A program made the translations under genes and the position numbers. Of a DNA stretch of 64,000 nt, positions 11,833 to 26,245 are shown piece after piece; the first letter of the stretch is position 1, and each line of letters begins with the position of its first letter. The DNA comes from Typhlomys cinereus (taxonomy: Eukaryota; Chordata; Mammalia; Rodentia; Platacanthomyidae): assembly GCA_023101885.1 (NCBI GenBank), contig JALPQD010000124.1, positions 4,751,101 to 4,815,100 of the forward strand. The letters are read 5' to 3'. Below the pieces are notes generated by a model. That model searched no databases. It was not told where the DNA came from and saw nothing but the letters and a program-made list of their open reading frames with translations.

Positions 11833-12674
11833 CTATCAATTTAGTTTATTTAGCTCAGAAAGCAAAATAAATTATTCATGGAAATGGATACAGAAATAGA
11901 TATTGCATATTCATAGTACATTACTAAAGACAGTTAATTTCAGGGTATTAATATACTTCTTCAATGTTATTACTCTCACCGGCTTCATAGCTAAATAATC
12001 ACAGGAAATTCCCAACATTAAGTTCTTTACTACACTTTTTATTATAAATCGGTAAGAAATACCAGACTTGCCTGATTGGTAATGAGTCTTATAATATGCT
12101 CATGTTTCTCTCTAGTTATAAACATTTAAAAATAATTAATGACTAAATGAATTTAATGTCTGCTGGCTGATAGGAAACTTGACTGTTCACAATAAATCTA
12201 GTTCAAGATGCAGAGTAAATATCATTCAAATGTCACTGTTTACTTAAAATTCTTTATCTTTAGAAAGTTAGTAGCTCTACTCTAGCTTTGGAAAATCTTC
12301 CTTTTTCAATATGCAGAAAAGGAACATTGTAAAAACGGTCATTTACTAGTTCTCTAGGCACTGATTCTAAAATACAGCATGAACTAAGATCCATGGCCTG
12401 TGCCAGAAAGACATCATCACCAAACCAGTTATTCCTCTTCTTGAGAGCAATTATTTTCCCAAGTTAGAAAAAATGCTGTCAAAACAAGCTTTAAGGTTCT
12501 AAATTTAGCATCATCATCTAGTTCTTTACAACAAAGATTCCTACTTACTACTAATAAGAAGCTCCATGTTCAAAAAGAAGTTAATATTCTACTTTGAAAG
12601 ACCTACCAGAAATCATTTAAAAATGTATGAAACACCAAACTTCGAGTTGAGTTTTCCAATTAAAAAATACAAAC

Positions 12675-12970
12675 GCAGGCTGGAAAGATGGCTCAGGGGT
12701 TAAGACCGGACTGTGCAAGCAGAAGGTCCTGAGTTTGGTTTCCAGGTCCTATGTAAAAACACCAGGCAAAATAGCAGCTGCCTGAACTTCCAGCTCTGGT
12801 GGGCAGAGCCTGAGAAATCCTAAAGTGAAACAAGAAGGAGGTAGAAGCAATCCAGGATGATTCTCAAAGTCACCCTTGGGCCTCCAAAGGGACACACAGT
12901 GCCTTCTGATGCATATGTACACGCGCGCGCGCACACACACACACACACACAAAGTAAATAAATAAAAAAT
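12675..12970 (+). mobile_element. B2-like SINE, older subfamily
   Basis: Full-length copy with a CGCG/(CA)n tail. AAAAAATACAAAC at 12662-12674 and 12971-12983 is its target duplication. Confidence 0.85.
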
Positions 12971-13331
12971 AAAAAATACAAACATATGTATTAGCTCATT
13001 TTCCATTGAAAATGTTTTAAAAATAATGAGACAGATGTTATCTTTGAAATGTAAGTCACAGTGAAGGTATAGATCCTAATTGTATGAATGGATGTCTTTA
13101 AGGGTACCGCAAATCTGTTCAGTTATTTACAAATCAAAAGCATTTGAAAGCACATTTATTAATTCCCTAATTCTAAAAAGCAATGTAAAATGCTATATTG
13201 ATAAGGTGTTTTGTTAAGTACTGGGTAACACAGGAAATCACAATCCAAATGATGCTATCCAGAAATACTTCTGCTAATTATTGTGAGTATTGTTAACAGC
13301 TTGGCTTGACTCAGTACTAAAGAAGTACAAG

Positions 13332-13526
13332 TTGGGGCTAGAGAGGTGGCTCAGGGGTTAAGCCTCTGCCCTGCAGGCGGAAGGTCCTGAGTTCGGTTCC
13401 TAGACCCCACGTATAGACGCCGGGCGGAAGAGTTTCTGGTCCTGGTAGGGCGGAACCTGGGAATCCCGGGGCAGAGTGAAGGAGGAGGTGGAGGCGTCCA
13501 TGGTGATTCCCGAATTCTCCCGTGGT

Positions 13527-13572
<46 letters not shown>

Positions 13573-13630
13573 CGCACGCACGCACGCACGCACAATTGAA
13601 TAAATAATGAATAATAATAAATTAAAAAAA
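13332..13630 (+). mobile_element. Young CpG-rich B2-like SINE with internal deletion
   Basis: Duplication AAAGAAGTACAAG at 13319-13331 and 13631-13643. Compared with siblings, part of the CpG-rich body between GGGCGGAAG and TTTCTGGTCC is missing (near 13430). Confidence 0.87.
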
Positions 13631-14597
13631 AAAGAAGTACAAGCTCATTGCTTAGTTCTTAAAAAAAAAAATCTTACCACAGAAACAATGAAAACACCAA
13701 TTCTTGTTAGGTCATCTTCACTCTGAGGTTTCTAATTTCATTTTGATCTTAGCTTTTTTTGTTTTGTTTTGAGCTATATGGCTATAAGAGACAATGTTGC
13801 TACAATTCCTAATAAGATTTGTTATTTCAAACTCAGGTGGTGGGCCTTGGGAGGCAGGTACTTAATCTATGGAGCCAACTATCTAACCACAGGTACTATA
13901 ATTTTGAGAAATAAAATTATCTAAATAAAAATTTGTTTTCTTGCAGTAACAACCCCAACTAAATAATACATTAACACATACAAAACCCCCTAATTTCTAA
14001 ATAAAAATTAATTACTGCTACATATGGTAGTCTACACTAGAAAAAAATCCTAATATATCTATATTTACAAATACAAAAGCCCACACTTACAAACATTTTT
14101 AAGGGCGTGATGGTTTATATTTTCAAAAGATAGTCACTGTAGAATTCCTTTAAAGCTCAAACTATTCTGGTATATTCCTACAAGGTAAAACCAGAATCAA
14201 ATACACACTGTAATAAACTTATTACCAAATTTCAATGAAGCAAACAATTTTTTTTAAAAAAATGTAGTAACTCAGAACTGATGGCAGCAGCTGCCAACAA
14301 CAAAACTACCTATAATCAGTAAAAACAGGATTTTCATTTTTAGATTTGAGGGCCTAATACAATACTTTGCTTTAAATATACTCCAGGGTACCTATTACAC
14401 TCAGGGTAAAGAAATATAATGCCCATGTTTTCCAAAGGGCTATTTCACTGTCTGGAGGGACTACCTATTCATAAGAGAGTCAGGGAGAAAGTTGGCTGCT
14501 TGGAATTGATTTTCTCTTTCACAAATAAATTTTGAAGCACTGATGGAAGGATATGGCGAATCCATAGGTGGGAAAAACTGTTAAAAATAGAAATGAG

Positions 14598-14877
14598 GGC
14601 TGGAAAGATGGCTCAGGGATTAAGACTCTGTCTTGCAAGCAGAAGGTCCTTCCTGAGTTCAGATTCCAGGTCCTACTTGAAAATGCCAGGTGGAAATGGT
14701 GACGACCTATAGTTCCTTGTGGGCAGAGCTTGGGAAATTCCAGGAGGTAGAAATAGGGAGGTAGAAACAATCCAGGATTATTCCCAAGTCACCCTTGGTC
14801 CTCCACAGGGACATAAAGTGTCCTCTGATATACACACACGCAAATAAATAAATAAATAAAATATTAAAACAAAGAAC
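14598..14877 (+). mobile_element. B2-like SINE, older subfamily
   Basis: Head GGCTGGAAAGATGGCTCAGG, body ending CCACAGGGACATAAAGTG, tail (AAAT)n. AGAAATGAG at 14589-14597 and 14878-14886 may be its duplication. Confidence 0.8.
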
Positions 14878-16164
14878 AGAAATGAGAAGAGCAACTGAAT
14901 CAGTCCAGATAAAATGCAGGTATTTTGCTGTGGAAAAACAGGCTTTATAAGTTTTTTTTTATTTATGCTTCAAAATCTGCCTTCATTTTTTTTTTACATC
15001 TTTAAATGTATATCTCTTCATAAAATGATATTCCATTTAGGACTTTATCATAAAGTAACAATGAACAGCTACAAAGATTACTTACACATAAAATGAAAGC
15101 AAGGTAACTTTCTCAACATTAAAGCATGTTAGAACAATATTTCATAATTCAGCGGTATTACAATTACACAACCAAAGGAAATGTGCTCTAAACTTTTTAA
15201 TTTTACTGAAAATGCCTTGCATAATAAAGCTGAGATTTTTAGTTGTTTTATTCTTTTAATGTTTCATATGTAAATATAGTGAATTATGGTATTTCCACAC
15301 CTTAATCCTCAATCTCTTTCCCCATTCCTCTTCCCACTGCAAATCTTCTCCCCTGCTAAATTCCCTATTTTTAAGTCTTTTCAGATGTGTGGCTCACTGA
15401 GTTTCATCTGGTTTTCCTTGATGGCATGTGCTAGAGTACTTGCTGCAGGATCAGTCAATGAACAAAGCACCTTCCCTTCCTTGTCCATCAGCACTAACCT
15501 TCAACTGGCTCTCAAGGAGGCCTGGAGCCTCTATGGCAAAATGTTGACAGGATGATTCCCAAGCAAGTCTTGTGGAATTGCACAGCTACAGTGAATTCAT
15601 GGATGCAACAGCTCTGCCACATCCAGAAAATAAGTGTTCAGCTGCACCCCAGCCTCACTTCAGCTCTTATAATCTTCTTCTGGCATGTTCCCTGAGCCTT
15701 GGAGTGGGGAGTGAGGGGTGGTCTAAATATCCTATTAAGGGCCAAACAGTACGAAGTCACTTATTTTCTGTACTTTGACCAGTTGTGTTTTTCTATAATA
15801 CCACCTTCCGTTGTAGATGGAATTAAAACTAAGTTTTTAAAATGGAAACAAAGCTGCAATTCAATGAAAGGTCATTATGACCAGAAAGCTCATTATGAGC
15901 AGAACATTACAAGAAAATGTACAGAAATTAAACAATGGTTAAATGGTGTTGTGGAACATACTTTTTAAACTTTTTATACAGTAACATACATAATTTATCT
16001 AGTTATTTGAGACAGGGCCTCACTTTCTAGCCCAGGCTGACTTGGTACTCACAGTACATCCTCTGCCTCTACCACACAATGTTGCTATTATAGGTGTAAG
16101 TCACCATGTTCAAGTGTAATTATTACTTAAAAATTTTCCTGTTTTAAGTAATATATGAATATAT

Positions 16165-16650
16165 TTTCAAGCGATTAAACTATGATTGGGAATATAAACT
16201 AGTACAGCCACTTTGGAAATCAGTCTGGAGGTTTCTCGAAAGAAAAAAAAAACAGAAACAGAACTATAATATGGAATAGTTATAGCATTTTGGGGCATAT
16301 GTTCAAAGGATTCTATGCCTTATTATAAAGATACTTGAACATCCACATTCACTGCTATTCTATTCACAATCACTAGAATGAATTATTTAGATGTCCATCA
16401 ACATACAAGTGATGAGGAAAATGTGATATACATACATAATAGAGTTTTATTCAACAGTGAAGAAAAATGAAATGATGAAATTTTCAGGCAAATTAATGGA
16501 ATAAAAAAGTTAGTAAGTGTGATAACCCCGTTCCCAAAAGGCTGTATATTCTCATATGTGGACATTAGCTTTGAATCTTTAGTTGTATGTCTTTAATTTC
16601 CAGTACACGTGGAAGTCAGGAAACTAGAAAGGGGCTCCTGTCAAAGGGGC
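16165..16650 (+). mobile_element. Old L1 fragment, end of ORF2 and 3' UTR
   Basis: ACTTTGGAAATCAGTCTGGA, TTTAGATGTCCATCAACA and AAGAAAAATGAAATGATGAA are hallmark positions of rodent L1 near the end of ORF2. The copy is full of substitutions and not coding. Confidence 0.75.
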
Positions 16651-17229
16651 ACACCTTAAGGGAGCAGAAGAGTAGAAGAATTTAAGTAAAATGCTGCCCT
16701 CTAAGTATCTGTATCTACAGACAAAGACTACTGTCAACCTTAATCAGACAGGCTTCTCTTTCCAGGGAACAGCAGTGAAAGCAGAGACTGATGACACTTG
16801 ACCAGCCAGTCAAGGTGCTGAGCTGCTGAGCCTAAGTAATAGGTGAGAGCTCAAGGAACATTGTAGAATAGGAGCAGAAAGAATGTAAGAGCTGGAAGAT
16901 GAGCCAAAGGGCTACAAAGCCATCTTCCTGACTAGACAGAACCACCAGGTCTGCACGAGACTGACTGTCAACAGTCAGTCATGGATGGAGGAGTGCTCAT
17001 TGGGCTCCTACCCTCCCTACTGACTATTGGCTATAGACATTCTCAGAAAGGAGGAGTCACTGCCATCATTTGTGTACTCACTGTGATTCCACAAGGCTTC
17101 AAAAACTACATTTACACAGATGCCTCTGATTAGATTCAATGAGTCACCAAACAAACACAAAAAACATACATGTAGGAAAGATATTTGTAGGGAAGGTAGG
17201 TGTGCTTGTGAGACAGGGGTAGGAGAGAG

Positions 17230-17234
17230 ATAAC

Positions 17235-17271
<37 letters not shown>

Positions 17272-17280
17272 TGTGTGTGT
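17230..17280. repeat. (TA)n-(TG)n tract
   Basis: About 16 TA units run into (GT)n; such a tract can form cruciform or unwound DNA and is length-variable. Confidence 0.9.
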
Positions 17281-17403
17281 ATGGTGACAAAGAACTAATT
17301 TTTTAAAAAAGAAGAAGAAAACGGTAATATACCAGCATTTAAGCAAAATTCCCCTTTGCCTTTCCTACCACCATCCTCCCCACCAACGGTGATCTTACTG
17401 TGC

Positions 17404-17570
17404 ACCTGGAGAGACGGCTTAAGTCTCTTCCTCCCAAGCAGATGGTCCAGAGTTCAGATTGGGAATGACAGTGGCCTATACTTCTGGCCCTGGAAGACAG
17501 AGCCTGGGAAACTCCAGAACAAAGCAAAGAGGAAGTAGAAGCAATCCAGGGTAATTCCCAAAGTCATCCC
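17404..17570 (+). mobile_element. B2-like SINE fragment
   Basis: Head-like CTGGAGAGACGGCTTAAG and body GGCCCTGGAAGACAGAGCCT are recognisable with deletions; no tail. Confidence 0.65.
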
Positions 17571-20500
17571 AAAGTCATTATGATTCAGCATCTTTTTACA
17601 CTTTTGTGGATTTTTCTTTCTTTTCTTGTAGTACTCTACTGCTGAGCCACATCCCAATGGACCAATTTAATGAATTTAAAAATAATATCCTTTGACCATA
17701 ATTTTCTGGAGTTACTTACTCTTTGCTCATAAATCTTTGAGGAATTATTTATATGTAGTAAATGGTAATCATGCTATATATGCAATTTTTCATTAACAAA
17801 TCATAATTTCTCATGCAAACTCATGATTTTTTTCCTTTTTTTTCTTGCTCTCTTATCCTAATATTGCGCTAATTCTTCTTCTGGATTATATATTGTTTTT
17901 CTGGTGTTTGGTTCTTTCAAAGACCCATGTTATTTTGTGGAATTGGTGCAAGTCTGAGCTCTAACTTCCATTTATTTCTATGGATATCCACTTGTCCTTA
18001 GGATTTACTGAACAATCTGTCCTTTACCACTGTACTGACAAGGAAGTGTGACATCTTTAATACAAAGTAAGCAAAGATACACTTAGGGTTTCTCTACGCT
18101 GTTCTACTTGTTTATTCTTGTACCAATAGTTAATTTTCCTTGTTATCTGTTAAAAATTCAATAAATCAAGTTTATTGACTACACTGTAAGGGGACAGTGA
18201 GGTGGATAGCAACTAAAGTACTGCACACATCCCCTTTTTCCTATTTAAGAGTTTTATGATCTTTTATTAGTTTTTAATTAATTAATTTATTTTTATTATT
18301 AGTTTTTATCATATGAACTTAAAAATTACAAAGACATCTAGTAAGATGTTGATTACCATTATGTAAATTTATACATTAATTTTTATAATGGAGTTTGCTC
18401 ATTTATGAGTATATTGCTCCATTAATTTATGAGTTTTCATGTCCTTCAGTAGTGTTTTACAGTTTGTTTCATGTGTTTCTAATGGATAGATAAGAAAGAA
18501 CCTAGACAAACTTGCACTGTCTATATACTGCATGTCAGAAGTTATTTAAGAAGTAAATGCACATAGCTTTAAAAATGTGAACACTTGCAAAACTTAAAGA
18601 GTTGAGGTTGTTTTGTATCTAATCTAATGTGAAGTTTTTAAAAAATAATGTAGAAAAATTATGATTATAAGTAATACCAGGGAATTTGAATAGGGTTCTA
18701 TATCTGAATTGGATGAAATATAATTCTTTAAGTTTGAACTATGCCTTTGGTTCAAATAGGAGTTTTACGTTAAACAGAAAGAACATGCAATTGACTGGGT
18801 TATTTCTGTGAAATATCTATAAAATATGGTGAGACTAGATGCTATAATATTGAAATAGTAAAATTTATGAAATACTGATAATCATCTGGGGATGAAGGCA
18901 AAACAGGTCAAACAAAGTAAAACAGGACTGTGCCAAGACTCTGCCATCACCTAGTGACATGACATTGGGGATAATTTTTGTGGATTGAATCATTTCCAGA
19001 TGGGCTAATGTACAGAGAGAATTTCTTTTTAAAGAACTTCCATAACAAACCTGAACCTTCCATGAACCACACAGTCTTTGGGGGTTAAGACAGGGAATTC
19101 TCTAGCTTGTCTGGGGTCAGTCTTATCCACCATGAAATTCCAATAGCAATTCCTAAAGAAATCTGGGAGTATAGCCTGAAGTTATGTACTACACCAGAAA
19201 ATACAAATATATTTTTAAATCCCTGATATGTTAAAAGTTACATCATAAAATACATGCATTTCAATAGTTTTAATATTGATTTAAATTATTTTAAATTGGT
19301 TGCCAATACAAATACTTTATATACTTTTCTCCCAACTCCAATACTGAGTCACTCAGTCTCTACAAACATACATTTAATTTTTAATTACCCAGGACAATGG
19401 AGAGAATAAAAACATTCGACTTAAAAGTCACGACTTCTTTTAGTGTGGAAAAAGTAGAGTCTTGCTGTGTTGCCTTGATTGGCCTTAAATGATCTTCCCA
19501 CCTTATCCTCCTGTGTAGCTGGGACTGCAGACCTATATTACCACAGACGGCCAGCTTTAAACAATTTCTGTTCAGACTAGAATAGAAATATGCTGAGAAA
19601 GAATAGATCCCTCTTCAGAGCAATCCTTCGGTTTAAGCATGTATCTCAGATCTGGCCAATGAGTATAAATGGAAGTCTGCTTGAGAAAAGAAACATGCTG
19701 TAATTTTCCTTGTGGAGTAAAACAACAAAAAAGTATGAGAAGCCTTTTTTTCCTTCTCCCTTGGAAATTGTCAAGAGAAGATACAGAAGTCACAATAAGT
19801 ACTTAAAACCAAAAGGGAGGGAAAGAAAAAAAAAGAAGTCGGAGATGGCAGTCTAGACTTCTGATATTAATGTGTGATGAGTAGCCAATCTTGAGTAAGC
19901 CTACCTCAAAACATCTTGTTATATCAGATAATGAATTCCTATCATCATGTAAATATGAATCACATTTCTACTTTGATAGTAAAAACATCCTCATTCATAT
20001 GAATAAGAAAGGACATATAAGAATATCAACAGTATTTAGTTTTAAACCACAAATTTATGGGTAACTTCATTTTGGTTTTATTCCTTTGATCTTTGGTAGT
20101 TAAATTTATTACAGAAAGATGACTATTTTAAAATACCAGAATTAATAAGTTTCGAAGCTTGAAAAGTTCTTGTTAGCTACTGTCATACTAGAGATTCAGG
20201 TTTGCAGTAAGCCGCAGGAGGTAAGAAGAATAAGTATCATCTTTGAAGTAGACATTACATATGTACTCACAGAGTTACTACTACTTGTTAAGTGCTTGGT
20301 GGAAAACGGTTATTAAGAATAAGGAAAGCCAGACTAGCCTCTTAGAGAGACTTGCACAGGTTCATATACTCAGGAAAGGGCTGAAGGAACAGCTACCAGA
20401 AGCAGAGCTTTACACAGACTGGGATTGATAGGAACACGTCAGTAGAGTAGTCTATAATAGTAATTCAGTCTTATTTGCTGGAGTGACACCATAACCTTGA

Positions 20501-21028
20501 GCATCACTTCCTAAAATGTATTTCACAGACCATTAATCCTTCATGAAAATGGACAAATTAGATTCACAGTGAATACTGGCATAGTGAAGGTTCAGAAATG
20601 TTTGCTTTTGTTAACCTAGGGGGTTTCAAATTTGATATAGAACCTTCTTTTCAAAAACACCTATTATTCTCATATGTTCTATTCCAGAAAATTACTTGTG
20701 ATACTGGTGAACTAGGATCCATCAAATATTAAGTATAACTTGCATAAAGTGGTAGCAATATGAAGTAAGAGAATTTAAGATTCACACTTAATTATTGTTA
20801 AATATGTACTTCTGAGGAATCAGGGTCCTTTACCAGGAAAATAATACTTGAGAATGAATCTAGGCTATGATTCATTCCCATATATTTGTCCAACGTTTAT
20901 CAGATCTCAATGTATCTCACTTACTGTATTATATGCTGGTGATAAAAGATGATTAAGTCATTGCCCCTACCCTGAAGGAATGTCTGCCATGGTTATAATG
21001 TACCTACTAAAGGTAAAGGAAAGCTGTG

Positions 21029-21380
21029 ATGGTTAATATTGTCAACCTGACAGGATCTGGAGCCTCTCAGAAGACCCGAGGCAAGTCTGAGGGAGTTTCT
21101 ATATTGTATTATTTGAGGAGAAGACCCACTCTAAATGTGGGTAGTACCATTCTAGAAGGGGTGCAAGACTGAATAAAAAGGACAGAGGCCAACTGAGCAC
21201 AAACATTCATCTCTCTCTGATGATGCCATGTAATCAGCTAGTTTACATTCCTATCTCCATGGCTTCCCAACCACCATAGACTGACTGTACCTTCAAGCTT
21301 TGAGTCAAAATAAGCCCTCCCTTCCTTAATTTGCCTGTCAGGTATTTTATCACAGCAAAGAAAAAAAATAACTAATACTA
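21029..21380 (+). mobile_element. Solo LTR, ERVL (MLT2/MT2-like) type
   Basis: Starts TGTGATGGTTAATATTGTCA, has the AAATGTGGGTAGTACCATTC block, an AATAAAAAGG signal and ends GTATTTTATCACAGC...AACTAATAC, the plan of ERVL-type LTRs. No internal retroviral sequence is adjacent. Confidence 0.65.
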
Positions 21381-21402
21381 TAGTAGAACGTGCACGTACA
21401 CA

Positions 21403-21450
<48 letters not shown>

Positions 21451-21670
21451 CTGCTAAGAAGGATGAGATGAAAAATTTCACAGATTTCTGAGGTTGGACT
21501 TAATCAGATGTAGACAGGTTAATATTTTCTAGTTAGACAAGTAGGAAGTGGGACTTGTTGATAAGAAAAGATCAGTTAGAGTGGGATGAGACAGGATAAT
21601 GGGATGGTGATGAAAATGTGTGTGTGCGTGCATTAAATTGTCAAAAATAATTTTAAAGAAGTAATTCATT

Positions 21671-21985
21671 GAGGCTGGAAAGGTGGCTCAGGGGTTAAGT
21701 CTCTGCCTTGCAGGCGGAGGGTCCTGAGTTTGGATCCTAGACCCCACGTATAAAAGCCGGGCAGAAGCGGGGACGGCCTGCGTTTCTGGTCCTGGTAGGG
21801 CGGAGCCTGTGAATCCCGGGGCAGAGTAAACAAGGAGGAGGTGGAGGCGTCCATGGTGGTTCCCAAATTCGTCCGTGGTTCTACACACACATACATACAC
21901 ACATGCACACGCACGCACGCACACATACACACACACACACACACAATTGAATAAATAATAAAATTTTAAATTTTAAAAAAATAAA
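21671..21985 (+). mobile_element. Young CpG-rich B2-like SINE
   Basis: Flanked by AAAGAAGTAATTCATT (21655-21670) and a one-mismatch copy at 21986-22001. Long (CA)n tail with interspersed GC steps, then CAATTGAATAAATAA. Confidence 0.88.
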
Positions 21986-23542
21986 AAAGAAGCAATTCAT
22001 TATAACAGTATAATTCATTTCACATTAATTTTGAAAATTTTATATTGGTGTCACATCTCTAGTTCAAAAATATTTTAAATGAACCTGGAATGAAACCATG
22101 GAGTTACGAATCTCAAGACACAGGCCTAGTAATAGTTCAGACTACAGCAGAACAGTATAAGAATTATAACTAGGAATGACTGACAACTATTATTAATGGG
22201 CTACATATAGGATGGAAAGAACTACTTTAATCACCCATTGTGGAGAAGACAAAACTGTGGAAGTGGCCCTCAGGATGCTCTCCAATTTCTATATACTTAT
22301 TCAGCTAAAAAGGTCTGAAAAGATTCCAAACTTGTTCTTAAAGTACAGATTTTATTCAGGCATTGGAATGTCTGAATAGTCTCGTAAAGAGTAAACATGG
22401 AGAGGAAAGGGTATTTAGAATATAAAGAATATAGTAAATGAAAACAGAATGGCTAGAAGAGGTTAATTATCAAGAATAAAGTGTTCTAAGCAGTCAACTA
22501 AGCACAAACTGGTAGTTATTTAATGTTCTAAATTATCTACAAAGCCCAAAAATAGAACTACTCTTTATATATTAATTTTTATCTTTCAAGATTTCCATAT
22601 GGTCACTGCTAAACACTGGTTAGGAAAAAAAGCCTCAAATCCTCAAATTATCCAAAGAATATTTCAAAGTGTCTTTCAAGGCCAAAATCCAGCTTCCTAT
22701 TTTTTTAAAAATCAAAATGTAATGTTTATTATACATGGACTCTGATCTCTGAACTACCTTCCACTATTATTAATATATTAATTGATTGCCAAAACTTGGA
22801 TAAAGAAGTATGGACATTGTGGGGTCAGGGAATCATAATTATGACTTGTTAATTTAAATAATCCATTAAAAACTTTTATATAGTTGCTGCTATACTAATG
22901 AAATTTAATTAAATCTCTAAATTGGTGGATGGTTGGTTTTAAGGAGTTGTGTATTTCAATTATACTTTAAATATACATGTTTTAAATTTTCAGTAAAATA
23001 TACATGACATTTACCATCTTAACCACTTCTAAGTGTACCATTCAGCACTGCTGAGTATTCACATTCCATAGTAAACAATATCTAGAACACTTTCATCTTA
23101 AAAACAGAATCTTGCACCCATCCACCAGCTGCCTGCAGACCTTCATGACTTCCATTCTATTTTGTGCTTTTGTGAGACTGGCTATACTTCACATCTCATA
23201 AGAGAAATAGGGAGTACTTGCCTGTTTGTGCCTGTCTAACTTCATTTATAATATCTGTAGGGAACGCTTAAGCCCAACGTCTCCATTTCTTGAAGACGGA
23301 TGCCAAGGGCATCCCTCCCAGTCTTGGTTGCAGTGTGCTTCCTATTCCAGCACAGTTCTGTGCCTATGCCAGTATAGATACCAACCTATGCCAGTATAGT
23401 CTAGGCTGACTCCTGTTGACTTTCCCTCAAAGGGCAGGGATGGATCTTGTCCTGTCTTGAATTGGGATCAAGGGATCAAGGCACACACATGCCTGCTTTC
23501 TTTAAAAAATTAAAATTTTTAAAAAAAAAAATCAAAGACCCA

Positions 23543-23812
23543 GGGCTGAGAGATGACTCAGGGATTAAAACACTACCTCGCAAGCAGAAGGATCTGAGTT
23601 CAGATTCCAGGTTCCAGGTACTCCAGGTGGAAACGTAAGAGGCCTGCACTTCCAGGCCTGGTGGGTGGAGCCTGGGAAATTCCAGAGCGAAGCAAAGAGG
23701 AGGAAGAGTCAATCCAGGATGACTCCTGAAATCACTCTTGGTTCTCTACAGGGACACACATTGCCTTCTGACATGTACACACATAAATGTGCTTGAAACA
23801 AAACAAAACAAA
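23543..23812 (+). mobile_element. B2-like SINE, older subfamily
   Basis: GGGCTGAGAGATGACTCAGG head and body with TGGTGGGTGGAGCCTGGGAA; the tail is short. Confidence 0.8.
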
Positions 23813-24039
23813 AAGAACGACCCAATTATATGTTCCTTACAAGAATCATACTCTAAATAGGAAAAACAAAAATTAAATGTAATATATTACATCCAAATGT
23901 AAATGTAAATCTAAATGTAATATATTATATCCAAATGTAAATACTAGAGCATTTTATAAAAAACTTAACTATCCACAGATTTTTATATAGTTGAAGATAC
24001 TAGAAAAAGTTCTTTGCCAATACCAAGAGATATAACTTT

Positions 24040-24055
24040 TTTTTTTATTGATTCA

Positions 24056-24105
<50 letters not shown>

Positions 24106-24313
24106 TGTGTGTGTGTAGAACCAAGGACGAATTTGGGAATCACCATGGACCGCCTCCACCTCCTCCTTGTTTACTCTGCCCCGGGATTCACAGGCTCCGG
24201 CCTACCAGGACCAGACATGCAGGCCAGCCCCACTTCTGTGGGGTTTAGGATCTAAACTCAAGACCTTCCACCTGCAAGGCAGAGGCTTAACCCCTGAGCC
24301 ACCTCTCCAGCCC
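24040..24313 (-). mobile_element. Young CpG-rich B2-like SINE
   Basis: Perfect 17-base duplication CCAAGAGATATAACTTT at 24023-24039 and 24314-24330. Internal deletion of the segment holding the TATAGACGCC motif. (TG)n about 55 bases long on plus. Confidence 0.9.
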
Positions 24314-25049
24314 CCAAGAGATATAACTTTAATATTAAACAGCTTTCAGAATAACAATTACCTAAGAGATAAAAAGTTCATTTTGTAATGATAAAGGAAT
24401 AAATAAACCAAGGAAATATAATTCTAAATGTTTTTGTACCTAAAACAGCAGTAACATCCAAATGTTCAGGAAATAAACTGCTATTAATATGTAGAATGAG
24501 ATTCCACTCACCAGTAAAAATGAATATATAGTGTAATATGAATATATCTTTAAATTATTATAGTGACTAAAGAATCCATTAAAAGGTACATAAGGTATGA
24601 TTTCAATTACACAAAATTCTAAAAAATTAATGAATAGTGTCAGCAGTTGCCTAGGGATGGGTGTAGGATACAGTGCGCAGAAAGGTGTGAGGAAAAATTA
24701 CAAAGGAAATAAAAAAACCTTTATGAATAAAGTATAAGTACAGTTACTTTGATTGTGGTGGTAGTTTCTGGATGTATATATTATCAAATTATAAACAGTA
24801 AATATAATTTCTGATTGGCAATTATTCTCAAAGTTTCCTTTTTTAAAATTTATTTATTTCTGGCATAAATGGCACACTTTGGTCAGAGAACTACTTTCAA
24901 GAGTTGGGATCTCTCCTTTCACCATGTGAATTCCAGATCACTGTCTGTGTGTAGCAAGCTCCTGTACCTGCTGGAGCCGTTTTGTGAACCCAATAAAGCT
25001 TTTAAAAAGATAAGACAAATATCAATACATGTAAAAGCTAAAAATGTTT

Positions 25050-25240
25050 AGGAATATTTTATTAGGGGTAGAGAAAGGGATAGGGAGATGGAGAGAGAGA
25101 AAGAAAAGAGAGAGAGAGAGAGAGAGAGAAAGAAAGAGAGCATGGTCTCTCCTGCCACCCGCATGCGCTCTGGAGGGGAATCAGGCCTCCAAGCAGGTTT
25201 ATGTCACAGGTGCCTTTACCTGCTGAGCCATCTTGCAAGC
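25050..25240 (-). mobile_element. B3/B4-like SINE with (GA)n tail
   Basis: A GA-rich tail (25085-25140) and an antisense head ending TGCTGAGCCATCTTGC suggest a B3/B4-type SINE, similar in layout to the one at 1050-1262. Confidence 0.5.
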
Positions 25241-25375
25241 AGCCGGAAGAAATTTTTTTTTTAACTCTGTAGCAAATGATTTCTGTATGACTCAAATGAT
25301 CCTTCACTTCTGATATTTAGATCCAAGAGTTGGAACTTCTTTCTATGAGTTGGGGATGAACTTCTGACTTCTTTA

Positions 25376-25383
25376 TCTATCTA

Positions 25384-25434
<51 letters not shown>

Positions 25435-25435
25435 T
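25376..25435. repeat. (TCTA)n/(TCTG)n/(TC)n compound microsatellite
   Basis: Adjacent runs of TCTA, TCTG (about nine units) and TC; simple length-variable tract. Confidence 0.92.
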
Positions 25436-25455
25436 TTCCAGGCCTTGATATGTCG

Positions 25456-25715
25456 ATATTTTTGTGTGTGGCACTGTGTGTAGAAGAGGGCACTTGTGTG
25501 CCTATGGAGATCGAAGGGTGACTTTGGGAATCAACCTGGATTGCTTTACTCCCTTATTGCTTTGCTCTGGGGCTTCCCAAACTATGCCTTCCAGGGATGG
25601 AAATTCGGGCTGCTGCCATTGCTACCTGGTGTTTATATGTGTGATCTGGGATCTGAACTCAAATCCTTTTGCTTGTGAAGCAAAGGCTTTAACCCCTGAG
25701 CCATCTCTCCATTCC
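25456..25715 (-). mobile_element. B2-like SINE, older subfamily
   Basis: Antisense copy ending CCATCTCTCC on plus with the older body. Confidence 0.78.
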
Positions 25716-26245
25716 TAATGACTTGTTGCTAAGGAACAGAAAGTAGTAGATGACAATGGGTGTCATTTCCAATATTAAGATTAAAAAAAAAAAAAAGACT
25801 TCTGTCTTAAATTTTCACATGAGCTTACTCTGAGGAAAGCCAGTTGCAGTCATTGTAATCCATGTGGTAAGGAATTCAGGAAAATCTCTGTCACAGTTAG
25901 AGACTTGCTATCATCAACTCAAGAGCCCACAAAAATGAAGTTCAGGAGCTGAAGGATTAAGCTTGGAAGCTTCTCTCTCCCAGATGGGTACCCAGATGAA
26001 AATGCAACTCTGGCTGCATCTGTTTGACTGGCTTGACTTAGCATCAAGCAAGACCTGAGCCACAGGTCCCTATTCAAGCTACATCTATTTTCCAGATCTA
26101 CAGAAATGGAGCAGTATCAATGCTTATTTCTTGAGGTCACAGTATGGGAGTATATAGTTTTGTTACCCAGCAATAACTAAATCTACATAAAATTTAGAAA
26201 GCAACTGTATTCAATTAGAATATGTTCAACCACAACAGAAAAACT

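Noticed and set aside
13541..13590. Regular short repeats considered as a CRISPR-like or satellite array
   Set aside because: Simple (CA)n/(CG) tail of a SINE with no unique spacers; the host is a mammal.
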